From the NCBI RefSeq assembly GCF_004369205.1, contig NZ_QFGA01000001.1:992001-1056000 (forward strand): DNA of 64,000 bases. The letters run 5' to 3'. The translations under genes were made by a program, and so were the position numbers. Every line of letters begins with the position of its first letter. Position 1 is the first letter of the stretch. The notes beneath the pieces were generated by a model. That model searched no databases and was not told where the DNA came from. It saw nothing but the letters and a program-made list of their open reading frames with translations. This document shows positions 25,624 through 35,149 of the stretch, in pieces. Source of the stretch: Pelotomaculum schinkii. GTDB taxonomy: Bacteria > Bacillota > Desulfotomaculia > Desulfotomaculales > Pelotomaculaceae.

Positions 25624-27372
25624 CTAACCGATGTTCTGCTTATATTTTTTCAATTTCCTGACCACCGTAGGCTGGCTTACACCGAGCATTTTGGCGGTCT
25701 GGTAGGTGTTCTTGCAGTTCTCGTAAGCCGAGAGGAAAAGCTGTTTCTCGACCTCCTCTATCGCCTCCGGCAATGAGACCACGCCTGGCACAGTAACTTT
25801 ATCCTGCTTGTTCAGCGGGTTAGGCAGATTATGAATATAACCCGGGAGATGCTGTGGCTCAATCAGATCGGCCGGAGTAATCACTACCAGCTGCTCAACC
25901 ATGTTTTCCAATTCCCTGATATTCCCCGGCCAACGATACCTGAGCAGATAACTAAAAGCGTCGTTGCTGATCTTCTTATCCATCTGGTGTTTCTTGTTGA
26001 ACTTGTCAAGGAAACATCCCAACAAGGGCACGATATCGTCTTTACGTTCCCGCAGCGGCGGTATCGTAATCGGAATAACATTGAGCCGGTAGAAAAGGTC
26101 CTCCCGGAACTTCTTCTGCACCACCAGCTTCTCCAGATCTCTATTGGTGGCGGCAATGATCCTGATATCGACCTCAATGGCTTTGGTGCCGCCCACCCGG
26201 TAGAAGGTCCTCTCCTGGATCACCTGAAGCAGCTTGGCCTGTAATGCAAGCGGCATCTCTCCAATCTCATCCAGGAAAAGTGTCCCGTGGTTGGCCAGTT
26301 CGATCAAGCCCACCTTGCCCTTTTTCAAGGCCCCGGTAAAGGCCCCCGGCTCGTAGCCGAAAAGTTCGGATTCCAGCAGATTTTCCGGGATGGCGGCACA
26401 GTTGATCTTCATGAAAGAGCTCTTTTTTCTGGTGCTGTTCCGGTGGATGAACTTGGTTACCACTTCCTTGCCGACCCCCGATTCGCCCCTCACCAGTACG
26501 GTGGAATCGGTACGGGCCACTCTCATGGCCAGTTCTACGACCTGCTGCATCGCCGCCGAGCGGGCTATGAAATTACCCTCTCCACGGGTCATCTGTCTAA
26601 CCCGCATCTCTACCAGTTCCGAATAGTAATGGTCCTTTAAGCGACGCTCCTCTTCGGTCTGATTTTTCCACCGGTTCAGTTCAGTGATATCCCTGGCGCT
26701 ACTCACCACCCGCCAGATATTGCCTTGCTCGTCGAAAAGCGGCGTCCCGGTTACGATCACTACTCGATCTGTAACATTCTGCAGGATCGTAACCTTTGAT
26801 TTCGTTTTCAATACCTCCAGGGTGCTCGATTTATTAAATAACCCCTTGGCAACAATATCCTTAACATTCAATCCGACCACTACATCTTTCTCAAGGCCGG
26901 TGGTCCTGTTGCAAGCAGCATTGATCCGCAAGGTTTTACCTTCGCCGTCTGTGATATACATACTGTCAGAAGAGGTGTCAAGAACTGCATCAAGTTCCTT
27001 GTAAGCTTCTTCCATCTTTTTCCGGACAGAGATATCCCGGCAAACCAATATTCCACCGAGGTTTCTTTTTCTCCCCAGTATGATGGGTTCGAACTTAAGC
27101 AGATAGTGGGTTTTATCTACTATTATCTCTTTTTCCAGGCTTCGTTTACCGGCCAAAGCATCCACAATTTCATCAATATCGTTGATCAATTCTTCTATCC
27201 TGGAACCAGCAAGCTCATTCTTTTTGCGCCCCAGCCATTTGGCAGCTTTCTGATTGACCAGGGTAACTATTCCTCTGCTGTCGATGATAAGTACCATGTC
27301 ATTACTGGTCTTTAGCATCCTGGATAACAGCAGCTTGAGCATCTTGTCCCGGCTGTAATTGATTTTGCTCAA
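25624..27372 (-). CDS. Sigma-54-dependent activator with PAS domains
   Basis: A 582-residue enhancer-binding protein. Two PAS domains (about residues 10-115 and 125-240, the second with VGLNVKDIVAKG) precede an AAA+ domain: Walker A GESGVGKE, the sigma-54-contacting GAFTGA loop, Walker B GTLFLDEIGEMP. The C-terminus has a Fis-type HTH (YQTAKMLGVSQPTVVRKLK). It should sense a small ligand or redox state and drive a sigma-54 promoter such as that at 32251-32266. TTG at 27372 follows GGGGG; a GTG at 27396 is possible. Confidence 0.92.
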   Translation of the reverse strand: MSKINYSRDKMLKLLLSRMLKTSNDMVLIIDSRGIVTLVNQKAAKWLGRKKNELAGSRIEELINDIDEIVDALAGKRSLEKEIIVDKTHYLLKFEPIILGRKRNLGGILVCRDISVRKKMEEAYKELDAVLDTSSDSMYITDGEGKTLRINAACNRTTGLEKDVVVGLNVKDIVAKGLFNKSSTLEVLKTKSKVTILQNVTDRVVIVTGTPLFDEQGNIWRVVSSARDITELNRWKNQTEEERRLKDHYYSELVEMRVRQMTRGEGNFIARSAAMQQVVELAMRVARTDSTVLVRGESGVGKEVVTKFIHRNSTRKKSSFMKINCAAIPENLLESELFGYEPGAFTGALKKGKVGLIELANHGTLFLDEIGEMPLALQAKLLQVIQERTFYRVGGTKAIEVDIRIIAATNRDLEKLVVQKKFREDLFYRLNVIPITIPPLRERKDDIVPLLGCFLDKFNKKHQMDKKISNDAFSYLLRYRWPGNIRELENMVEQLVVITPADLIEPQHLPGYIHNLPNPLNKQDKVTVPGVVSLPEAIEEVEKQLFLSAYENCKNTYQTAKMLGVSQPTVVRKLKKYKQNIG

Positions 27373-27686
27373 TTTTACACCCCCTATAATGACCACTGAT
27401 GCAACTAAAAATGGGCCTGTGACCGGAGAATTGTGCCAACATAGGACAGCAATATGATAATTAAGTGATAATTACGCGCTAATGGAAAATTAATTATATT
27501 GTTAGTAAGTGTTTTGTATTTTATTTACAAATTCTATTATGGTTAAAGAAATTATGACATCAAACGACATAAAGTGAGTTTATATAATTATTCGACTAAT
27601 ATTTCATACTCCCTTCTATTTAAAAAAAAAATTCAAAGGAAGCGCTATGACTAACGCCTCCTTTGAATAGTGTTTCTAGTAACGAA
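27373..27686. other. Promoter and terminator region
   Basis: AT-rich stretch between aor and the activator gene. It holds the aor terminator at 27621-27669. TGGCACAATTC on the minus strand near 27430 has the -24 half of a sigma-54 site but no GC at -12, so I do not call it. Confidence 0.4.
27621..27669 (-). terminator. Terminator after aor
   Basis: ATTCAAAGGAAGCG (27631-27644) pairs with CGCCTCCTTTGAAT (27655-27668) with one mismatch, and a run of nine T residues follows on the minus strand. Confidence 0.9.
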
Positions 27687-29387
27687 TTAGAAATTGAGAA
27701 CAGCATCAAGCTCTTCAGGTGTTATATCGAAAACGACTCCCTTTGGTTCAAGCGGTTCATTGCTGAAAAATTCAGGCAGCCTGTTATCAGCATTGGTGAA
27801 GCCTGCTAGTTTATTAAAGGACATTTCTACCCTGAGGAGATCTTTGCCCCTTTCCAGAAGCTCATCTAGAGTGATATCCTTACCCACATACTTTGAAAAC
27901 ACCTTGACCAGTGTATCCATGGTCGGCGGCATCGGTCCTATAAAGAGGCACAACCCAAGTCCGTCCACAACGGCGGTCATGATCTGCAGTTTGCGGGAGA
28001 TTTCCACCTGTTGATCCTTACTGTTGGTATCAACACCGAAGCGTCCCGGCAAGCCGTTGCCTAGAGTGTGGTCGGCGCCCTGCGTCCCGGTAGCGTAGGT
28101 AACGCCGGTCCCTTTCAAGGCTCTCGGGTCATATGCCGACATATTCTGTCCCTTGGAGGCCGGTACACGGGTTACGCCCAGGACCTTGCCGGTAATGGTA
28201 GAACCATTACCGAGAAGCCTGCCGAGAATAGTGCCTTTACCAATCTGTTCCACCATATCTAAGGCTGCTTCTTCATCGCCAAAACTGGCAATTCCTGCTT
28301 CCATAGCAACGCCCACAGCCCCGCCGACGTCCATCGTGTCGACACCGTAGTCGTTGCAAAGCCTGTTCAACCTGGCAATAGTTTCCAGGTTATCGATATC
28401 AAGATTGGATCCAAATAGTGCGACGGTCTCGAACTCAATCGCCGAAACAACGTACTTGCCGTCTTTATCATGGTAAACATTGGAACACCTGACGACACAA
28501 CCAGGGGAGCAGGCATGTCCCACTCTACCGCCGTTTCCTATACATGCCGCAGCTAGAGCCTGACCATTGATTTTTTCAAACCTGTCATAGGAGCCCTGGC
28601 TAAAGTTTTTGACAGGTAGTCCGCCCACCGCATTAATCGGGTTGACCAGGTTGGTGGTTCCGAAATTCTTCAGACCAACGGTGTTTGCGGCCAGTGTCTT
28701 GGTCCATTCCTTGCAGACTTCATTGAAACCTTCCGGATCGGCGATCTCGGCTATGGCATCGTCGGCGCCGGTGTCATCCACCACAATCGCCTTAATCCTC
28801 TTGGAACCCAACACGGCGCCCATTCCACCCCGTCCGCAGTGCCTGTTAGGAAGCCCGTCCGGGTCGCTGACCGCTACTGAAGCAGCAGAAAGCATCATTT
28901 CACCCGCTTGGCCAATAGACATGATCCCGACTTTAGCGCCATAGGATTCATGCAGGCTCTCCATGGTCTTGTAGTTGCCTAAGCCCACCAGTTCCTGTGA
29001 CGGTACCAGTATGGCTTCATCCTTCTTGATCACCAGGACATTCCAGGCATCTGAAGCAGGCTTACCTTCAATAATGATACCCTTTATACCCAGTTTGGCC
29101 AGTTTACGAGCAACAGTGCCGCCGGCGTTACTCTCCTTGATCGTTCCGGTAAGCGGACTTTTCGCCCCTATAAAGATCCTGTTGCTGTTAGGGCAGCGTG
29201 TACCTGCGAAAAGGCCGGGAGCGATAACCAGTTTATTGAGTTCCCCCAAGGGCTCGCAGATAGGTTCCACCTCGTCCAAAACGATTTGAGATGTTAAACT
29301 GCGACCAGCCAGCAACCGATACTTTTCGGGCACATCCTCGTAATGGACCTGACCCTTTGCAAGATTAACCCGTAATAATTTTGCCAT
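27687..29387 (-). CDS. aor: Tungsten-type aldehyde ferredoxin oxidoreductase
   Basis: A 566-residue AOR-family enzyme that oxidises aldehydes to acids with ferredoxin, using a tungsten bis-pterin and one 4Fe-4S cluster. The N-terminal domain has NSNRIFIGAKSPLTG and NRHCGRGGMGAVLGSK; cluster ligands are in HACSPGCVVRC (residues 293, 297, 301) and the C-terminal VVDGLGLC. Spacing of the first Cys pair is three, not the two of the Pyrococcus enzyme. It lies 30 bases after the permease gene and ends at a strong terminator, so it closes the operon starting with the alcohol dehydrogenase. Confidence 0.93.
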   Translation of the reverse strand: MAKLLRVNLAKGQVHYEDVPEKYRLLAGRSLTSQIVLDEVEPICEPLGELNKLVIAPGLFAGTRCPNSNRIFIGAKSPLTGTIKESNAGGTVARKLAKLGIKGIIIEGKPASDAWNVLVIKKDEAILVPSQELVGLGNYKTMESLHESYGAKVGIMSIGQAGEMMLSAASVAVSDPDGLPNRHCGRGGMGAVLGSKRIKAIVVDDTGADDAIAEIADPEGFNEVCKEWTKTLAANTVGLKNFGTTNLVNPINAVGGLPVKNFSQGSYDRFEKINGQALAAACIGNGGRVGHACSPGCVVRCSNVYHDKDGKYVVSAIEFETVALFGSNLDIDNLETIARLNRLCNDYGVDTMDVGGAVGVAMEAGIASFGDEEAALDMVEQIGKGTILGRLLGNGSTITGKVLGVTRVPASKGQNMSAYDPRALKGTGVTYATGTQGADHTLGNGLPGRFGVDTNSKDQQVEISRKLQIMTAVVDGLGLCLFIGPMPPTMDTLVKVFSKYVGKDITLDELLERGKDLLRVEMSFNKLAGFTNADNRLPEFFSNEPLEPKGVVFDITPEELDAVLNF

Positions 29388-29417
29388 TTTTTACACCCAC
29401 CACTCCTATCAAGTTTT

Positions 29418-30848
29418 TTATGATACTGGAGCAGTTGCTGGCTCTGCAGGCTCTTTCTTCTCAGTTTTTTGAATAAAAGCCTCTTTGCCGAGTAATAATG
29501 CGCAAAGCAAGATGCCGACTCCCAGTCCCCAGGCTGCGCCCTGAACCGCCAGAGCAGCGCCACAGATACCGGCAATACCACGCTCGGTGTTATTTGAAAC
29601 CATGTTCATGGCAATGTAGACACAGGCAAAACCCTGGATCATCATGGTCAACGACAGCGCGATGGGGAGCGCCGGCTGGAAGATCAACACCAGCGGCAGG
29701 ATCAAGCAACTGGCAAATTTCATATAGTTGAAGGTGCCCATACCAGAGAAGATGGAGTCCATAGCCTTGCGGCCGCCCTTGTAACGCTCGCAGATAGTAA
29801 CCTGCATCGCCGTCCATGTCGGGCCGCCCAGACCGGCATGCGGGAAGAAGAAACCTTCAGCGAAGTTTCTGATAGCGCAAACTATGTTCATACGGTTGGG
29901 GTCCGAATCGACCTTTTCGTCGGGCCTGTATTGTTCGTTGGCAGTTCTCATGACCGTTTCACCAAGGATCATGTTGCCGAAAGCGATGATATAGGCAACC
30001 AGGGCCATCGGTATGGCAGCGAGCCAAACCTGGGCTGGCGGCATGCCTAATCCGACAACTGAATAATTATTTAATACTTCGCTAAATTGAGGGATAAAGA
30101 ACAGTCCCGGTTGCATAACCGGCAAAGGAAGCTCGCCTGAAATCCAACCGACGATAATCCCCGCAGCAATCCCAGGCGCAATACCCAAATTGGCAACTGT
30201 CATCAGGAATTTTTTGCCGTCCATTTGGCCGCTGCGGACTTTTTCAGTAAAGCCCTTGGAATATATCAGGTAGAGCGCGAATAACCCGCCGACAGTGATG
30301 CTTAACGGATATTTCATGAGACCGGTTCCGGTCGGGGCGAATACATATGTTCCAATAAGCCCCGAGACTCCCGCTCCCAGCAAAATACCGGATTGAATCG
30401 CCTTGGGCGTGTATTCGATCAGTTTCTTGGCCAGTCCGGTGACACCTAGGACGAAATAGATAAGACCCAGCATTACCTGCAGTGCAATTAATCCTTCAAT
30501 GCGGTCGGTGCCCATGGTAATCTTGTTCAAATAGGCGATAACCAGCGGCAGCGCCGGAGTGATCCAGCCGGGAACAATGGGATCGCCCAGCAACTGGTGC
30601 AGACAGTACATCAACTCGTGGAAGACAACAATGGTCATGGCCAGTTCGAAGGGCATGTCAAAGACGTCCTTCATCACCTGGATGATCCCCATGGCGGTGA
30701 CAAACATAACCATCGCCTGAAGGATCTCAGAGCCTTCAATCCCCCAGTGAACAAACGGTAACCTCAGTTTGAAATTGAAAATCTTAAGCGGAATATATGG
30801 TACCTCGTCGCCATCTTTTCTTCTGGCGGTCGGCAGCATAAGCGCCAT
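29418..30848 (-). CDS. Polytopic permease (NCS2/UraA-like fold suspected)
   Basis: A 476-residue membrane protein with about twelve spans. HQLLGDPIVPGWITPALPLV and the C-terminal FVGLGG-like FFPHAGLGGPTWTAMQV segments suggest the fold of nucleobase/anion permeases, but I cannot assign a family with certainty. A His/Pro-rich loop and PPAQVWLAAIP are also visible. Lying between alcohol dehydrogenase and aldehyde oxidoreductase genes, it may bring in or expel an aldehyde, alcohol or the matching carboxylate (inference). Confidence 0.7.
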   Translation of the reverse strand: MALMLPTARRKDGDEVPYIPLKIFNFKLRLPFVHWGIEGSEILQAMVMFVTAMGIIQVMKDVFDMPFELAMTIVVFHELMYCLHQLLGDPIVPGWITPALPLVIAYLNKITMGTDRIEGLIALQVMLGLIYFVLGVTGLAKKLIEYTPKAIQSGILLGAGVSGLIGTYVFAPTGTGLMKYPLSITVGGLFALYLIYSKGFTEKVRSGQMDGKKFLMTVANLGIAPGIAAGIIVGWISGELPLPVMQPGLFFIPQFSEVLNNYSVVGLGMPPAQVWLAAIPMALVAYIIAFGNMILGETVMRTANEQYRPDEKVDSDPNRMNIVCAIRNFAEGFFFPHAGLGGPTWTAMQVTICERYKGGRKAMDSIFSGMGTFNYMKFASCLILPLVLIFQPALPIALSLTMMIQGFACVYIAMNMVSNNTERGIAGICGAALAVQGAAWGLGVGILLCALLLGKEAFIQKTEKKEPAEPATAPVS

Positions 30849-30886
30849 AAACGAAAACCTCCTCTTCTTCTAGGACCATATTTTAT

Positions 30887-30940
30887 TGGGGCGGGAGGGC
30901 AGTTCAGGCTTTGGGGCCTTGAACTGCCCTCGCCAAACTC
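30887..30940 (-). promoter_or_regulatory. Intercistronic hairpin
   Basis: GGGCAGTTCA and TGAACTGCCC form a perfect 10-bp stem between the alcohol dehydrogenase and permease genes. There is no T-run, so it may stabilise or tune the message rather than end it. Confidence 0.5.
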
Positions 30941-30982
30941 TGCTCTCAATGATAACTTCCAAAATGGTAACCTTAATACTTT

Positions 30983-32149
30983 TTATTTCAGCGCTAACCT
31001 GTACATATTTTCTATATCAGCAAGTTTCGTAACCCTGGGGTTAACCGCGATGTTGCCGCTGAGCATGGCGTCTTTAGACATCTGAGGAATCTTATCTTCA
31101 GTGACACCATACGCCACAAGGTTTTCCGGGATCCCTACATCCTTGGATAATTTTTTGACAGCTTCAACTGCGTAGGGAGCTGCTTCCAGATCAGTCATTC
31201 TGCTGACATCTTCGCCCAACAATTCAGCAATGATCTTATATTTACCGTGGTCAGCAAGCAAATTGAAATCCATAGTGATCGGGAGCAGAACGGAGTTGGC
31301 GACACCGTGAGGAACGTCGAAGAAACCGCCCAGCGGGTGAGCCATAGCATGGCAATCGCCAAGTCTGGAAATGTCAAAGGCAATCCCGGCCAGGTTGCTT
31401 GCTACCAACATGCCGGTCGCTGCTTCCAAATCAGCCGCTTGGCCTACAAAATGCCTGAGGTATTTGCCGATCAACCTGATCGCTTCTACAGCAAAGGAAT
31501 CGGTAAAGGGGTTAGCAGCACGGTTGATATATGACTCGATCGCGTGGGTAAGGGCGTCCATACCTGTGGAAGCCGCGATAAACGGAGGCATTTTGGAGAA
31601 AATCGACGGGTCAAGCAGTGCTACGTTCGGGAGCATGCTCTTGCCCAGGATGGTCATCTTATAATTCCGGGATTTAACAGTGATGACGGTCATGGCTGTG
31701 GTTTCACTGCCGGTACCAGCCGTGGTCGGCACACAAATTGTTGGCCGGGGAGCATTTTTATATTTTTCGGGACCTTCATAGCTCTCCAGGTCTCCGCCGT
31801 TTGTCATCAGCAATGCTATAGCTTTGGAAACATCTATCGGACTGCCACCGCCAACAGCGACAACTGCGCCTGCTTCAATTTCTTGAGCCATCTCGTAGCC
31901 CTTGTAACAGCTCTCGGTTCTCGGGTTGGGCTCTACGCCGGAAAAGATCTTGTAAGTGATGCCTGCGTTTTTCAGAGCAGCTTCCGCATCATTCAGCAGG
32001 CCGGCATTCAGTACGCCAGGGTCTGTTACCAGTAAAATTCTGTCCGTACCAAGTTCTTTAACTTCAGCTGCCAGTCTGTTTTTGAGGCCTCCAGCCTCCA
32101 AAATCGTTTTGATAGGATGAGAGTAACTAAAATCTTTGATGGTACTCAT
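30983..32149 (-). CDS. Iron-containing alcohol dehydrogenase
   Basis: A 388-residue group III alcohol dehydrogenase. NAD-binding GGGSPIDVSKAIALL, the PTTAGTGSETT segment, and metal ligands in MDALTHAIESYI and AMAHPLGGFFDVPHGVANSVLLP are all present. It should interconvert a primary alcohol or diol with the aldehyde used by the oxidoreductase encoded downstream. The sigma-54 promoter at 32251-32266 lies about 100 bases upstream, so the gene heads the operon. Confidence 0.93.
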   Translation of the reverse strand: MSTIKDFSYSHPIKTILEAGGLKNRLAAEVKELGTDRILLVTDPGVLNAGLLNDAEAALKNAGITYKIFSGVEPNPRTESCYKGYEMAQEIEAGAVVAVGGGSPIDVSKAIALLMTNGGDLESYEGPEKYKNAPRPTICVPTTAGTGSETTAMTVITVKSRNYKMTILGKSMLPNVALLDPSIFSKMPPFIAASTGMDALTHAIESYINRAANPFTDSFAVEAIRLIGKYLRHFVGQAADLEAATGMLVASNLAGIAFDISRLGDCHAMAHPLGGFFDVPHGVANSVLLPITMDFNLLADHGKYKIIAELLGEDVSRMTDLEAAPYAVEAVKKLSKDVGIPENLVAYGVTEDKIPQMSKDAMLSGNIAVNPRVTKLADIENMYRLALK

Positions 32150-32250
32150 TTAGAAATCCCCCTTTTGATTTGTTATTTGGAATTCCGCTAAGCTGATAAA
32201 ATTATTACTCCCCCAATCCCTCCATATTAATTACTTCACTCATGGATAGG

Positions 32251-32266
32251 AGCAAGAAGCATACCA
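32251..32266 (-). promoter_or_regulatory. Sigma-54 (-24/-12) promoter
   Basis: The minus strand reads TGGTATGCTTCTTGCT. It matches the consensus TGGCACG-N4-TTGCW with GG at -24 and GC at -12 separated by exactly ten bases; two of the less conserved positions differ. It points into the alcohol dehydrogenase gene, and a sigma-54 activator is encoded 5 kb away. Confidence 0.75.
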
Positions 32267-32285
32267 GTGTGACATTAAAATTTAA

Positions 32286-32301
32286 AAAACTAATTAGTTT
32301 T
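32286..32301. repeat. 16-bp perfect palindrome
   Basis: AAAACTAATTAGTTTT, 20 bases upstream of the -24 box. It could be a binding site or a local structure; no role is shown. Confidence 0.35.
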
Positions 32302-32397
32302 CGTTGAAACCCGGTTAACAGCACGGTTTATGGACACTAACCTCAATTACCTCAAGCCAAATAGCTCTTATAGGATCGTAATCATGCCAGGGTTTTG

Positions 32398-32432
32398 ATA
32401 CATCAATGAATCAACATGATTCATTGATGTAT
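32398..32432. promoter_or_regulatory. 35-bp palindrome, candidate activator site (UAS)
   Basis: ATACATCAATGAATCA at 32398-32413 is repeated inverted as TGATTCATTGATGTAT at 32417-32432 with three bases between, a perfect 16-bp match. It lies about 150 bases upstream of the -12/-24 promoter, the usual distance of an enhancer site for a sigma-54 activator. It has no T-run on either side, which argues against a terminator of the gene at 32479. Confidence 0.6.
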
Positions 32433-32478
32433 GAATAGCAGCAGATTTCCGGGCTGCAACTTAACCTCTTGCTGTTCC

Positions 32479-32991
32479 TTACGGTGAATTCTTTTTAAAA
32501 CTGCGCCAACTGCCGCTAAGCTGGCCGGAAAACTCCCGGCATGCCCCGCTGTCTTTTAATTCCAGCAGGAGATTGTTCTCATCATTATTGATATCGGTGT
32601 ATTTAATCAAGGTAAAATGTCTGTATTTGTCTTTAAAGACCATCGGGGCGATAGGCCCCCACAAGACCACGCTTTTATTCTTCAAGTTAGCCTTGGTGCG
32701 TGTTGTAAAATGCTCAATCTTCTTGATGCGCTGAAAGGGTATGGTACCGGCATCCCCCTTTAGGGAATAAAGCACCAGAGAGCCGCCGGCCAATCCAACT
32801 TTGAGGGGCGCCGGCCGGGGAATCGGGGGGAACCCACCGTGGTAGGAGACAGTTCCCAGCAGTTCTCCGATCTGATATTTCTCGGTGACAAGCTGGTCCA
32901 TACGCTCCGCCTCTCTCATCTTAGAGCGTCCCTTTAGGTAGCTGATGGTCAACAATACCAGTACCGCAGCTCCGATCAGTATCGCTTTCAT
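32479..32991 (-). CDS. Membrane-anchored hypothetical protein
   Basis: A 170-residue protein with one N-terminal membrane span (AILIGAAVLVLLTISYLKG) and a soluble domain, containing SYHGGFPPIPRPAPLKVG and IPFQRIKKIEHFTTRTK, that resembles a small PH-like or bacterial regulatory beta domain. I do not recognise it. It sits between the MFS transporter gene (87 bases upstream) and the sigma-54 promoter region, and is probably made with the transporter. Confidence 0.65.
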   Translation of the reverse strand: MKAILIGAAVLVLLTISYLKGRSKMREAERMDQLVTEKYQIGELLGTVSYHGGFPPIPRPAPLKVGLAGGSLVLYSLKGDAGTIPFQRIKKIEHFTTRTKANLKNKSVVLWGPIAPMVFKDKYRHFTLIKYTDINNDENNLLLELKDSGACREFSGQLSGSWRSFKKNSP

Positions 32992-33077
32992 TTACGCCCC
33001 TCCCAGCATGATTAACATGAGAAAAGGGACTGGGGGCTTACCCCCAGTTCCTTAAGAGGTGTAAGCAATATCAAGAC

Positions 33078-34397
33078 CTAATATGTTGGTTCCAATCTTT
33101 CGTATTTGCAGGTCATATAGAGAAGGGCGCCCAATGCTGAAAGAATGCACATAACAATCAAGGCCCCGTTGTAGCCAAAAGCGGTATCGACAATGATTCC
33201 GGTCACTATCGGACCCAGCAAGGAACCAAAGTTGCCGACAAAACTGTAGACCCCGCCGACACCCCCGGCCTGGCCGTAAGGAGCCACGTCGGTAGGAATC
33301 GCCCAGACGTTGGAGGCGCCGAAGGAGAAAATACCCATGGAACAGGTCAACCAGAATATGGCCATTGCCGGGGAGCTGGCGGCAGCGTGTGTCGCCAAAT
33401 AGAGGGCTATGGCTCCGCCGATCATTCCCACGCCCATCCCGGTACGCCGGATGGCAGTAATCGTTGCGCCCCTTCTGAACCAGCGGTCGAAAACAAAACC
33501 TCCGAGCAACTCCATCGACACACCGGCGATATAGGGAAACATTGCTGCAAACCCCATTGATTTCAGGCTCAGCCCGCATACGTTCATCATGTACGCAGGT
33601 ATCCAGGAATTAAAGGTTGTCCAGAAGTACATATAAAGAGCGTAGCCGCCGCAGAGTTGGAGGATCACCCGGTAAGTAAACAGCTTTGCAAGCGGGATCG
33701 GTTTCACCACAACCTGGCCTTCCTCTGTTAAGACCTCGTCCTGGCGGATGTAGGCCAGCTCGGAATCAGTAACTTTCGGATGCTCGTCGGGGTCCTTATA
33801 TAAGTATAGCCAGACGAAGCTGTAAACTACCGCGATCATGCCGGATACAACAAATGATGCCTTCCAGCCCCAGGTAACAATGATCAAGGCCACCAGAGGC
33901 GGCGCAAAGGCGTTCCCCACCCTGGCACAGCAGTCAAAGCAGGCGGAAGCCATGGTTCGCTCACGTTTCGGCACCCATACCGACACCACCCGGGGAGCGG
34001 CAGGATAACTGGGAGCTTCCGTGATGCCAAGCCCGATCCGGACCGCCAAAAAAGAACCGAAACTATTTACCAGGGAGGTCATTACCGTCACCAGGCCCCA
34101 ACCCAGGCAGGAGTAGAACATCAACATTTTGGGACCAAACTTATTTAAAAGAGCGCCGACAGGTATCATCATTAAAGTGTAGGACCAGAAGAATGCCGAC
34201 ATCAACACACCCATCTGAGAAGCTGACAGACCAAGAACTGTCATCAGGGTTGGTGTTGCCACAGCGATATTAACGCGGTCAATATAATTGACCGTAATTG
34301 CCATAGCGATTAGAAAAATCGCCATATAGCGATAATTAGAGGCTGGCTTGGCAGGTGTTGCTGCATCAACATCCAGGGCTGCTAAATTTGAACTCAT
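33078..34397 (-). CDS. MFS transporter (anion:cation symporter type)
   Basis: A 439-residue major facilitator with twelve spans. The start YRYMAIFLIAMAITVNYIDR is characteristic of the anion/cation symporter (ACS) group, which takes up hexuronates, phthalate, tartrate and related organic acids; GITEAPSYPAAPRVVSVWVP is its conserved loop. It likely imports an organic acid. Its closeness to the aldehyde/alcohol locus may mean a shared substrate pathway (inference). ATG at 34397 follows a GGAGGGG site. Confidence 0.88.
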   Translation of the reverse strand: MSSNLAALDVDAATPAKPASNYRYMAIFLIAMAITVNYIDRVNIAVATPTLMTVLGLSASQMGVLMSAFFWSYTLMMIPVGALLNKFGPKMLMFYSCLGWGLVTVMTSLVNSFGSFLAVRIGLGITEAPSYPAAPRVVSVWVPKRERTMASACFDCCARVGNAFAPPLVALIIVTWGWKASFVVSGMIAVVYSFVWLYLYKDPDEHPKVTDSELAYIRQDEVLTEEGQVVVKPIPLAKLFTYRVILQLCGGYALYMYFWTTFNSWIPAYMMNVCGLSLKSMGFAAMFPYIAGVSMELLGGFVFDRWFRRGATITAIRRTGMGVGMIGGAIALYLATHAAASSPAMAIFWLTCSMGIFSFGASNVWAIPTDVAPYGQAGGVGGVYSFVGNFGSLLGPIVTGIIVDTAFGYNGALIVMCILSALGALLYMTCKYERLEPTY

Positions 34398-35149
34398 TTG
34401 TTACAAATCCCCTCCTTTTGATTTGCTACAAATTTCATTTTACTGTTACTTGCAGATCCTCCCCCCTTTTTTTACAATGCGGCAATGAATCAGGCATCCC
34501 CCCTTAAAATAGAACAATTGCCATAAAAAAAATTTATATCTGCCGCCACCATACTCCAAAATATCATGCCAAGAACACTTCGCTTCCTTCCTTTTAAAAA
34601 GCATGGCGAAATGTTACTGTTTCTTATGCCTGTCCCAAATAAAACTACAGAAATTTTGCTATTATCTAAATATGCAACAGCTGTGCCGGGGTCTTTAAAA
34701 ATGAATACAGTGGGAAATCAAATCTCAAAGCGGGAATAAACCAGGTATTCCGGGGATCTGACGTAGGAAGCCGCCGGGAGCCGGATTAACGATCGGGTAA
34801 AATTGATTCATGTTTGTATCGATGAAATCAAATCTGTATTATTGCAGCGCTTGGAAGCTATCAGGATGGGCGTCGGCAGGGATTCAGATGGGAATTAAGG
34901 CGTAAAAATACCCGCAAGTAATCTTTTCTTCCGGGTCATTTCACTGTAACAATATTTAAATTGTACTACGCGAGGATGTATCTTGCCAGAGGATATGTTT
35001 GTAATATCCCAAGATTCAGTTAAGTCTTTTCCTCTTATTTTCCAACCTCCAATTGCGCATAGGGCCGAACGAATGCTCATGTGGAGCAGTTGCTTTCTAC
35101 CTCGTTTGTGCTTTGTTAATCATGAAATTTTTTTAATAAATTATCTTGA
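34398..35149. other. Long intergenic region
   Basis: No gene is supported in these 750 bases. CAATGAATCA at 34483-34492, upstream of the MFS gene, is identical to ten bases of one arm of the palindrome at 32398-32432 and may be a half-site for the same activator. A 61-codon minus-strand frame at 34895-35080 lacks a ribosome site. Confidence 0.4.

Noticed and set aside
27425-27440. Sigma-54 promoter before the activator gene
   Set aside because: TGGCAC is present but the -12 GC is not at the required spacing.
33052-33579. 175-codon frame overlapping the MFS gene
   Set aside because: Arg/Gly/Cys-rich shadow of the transporter frame.
34895-35080. 61-codon minus-strand ORF in the long gap
   Set aside because: No ribosome site, no known pattern.
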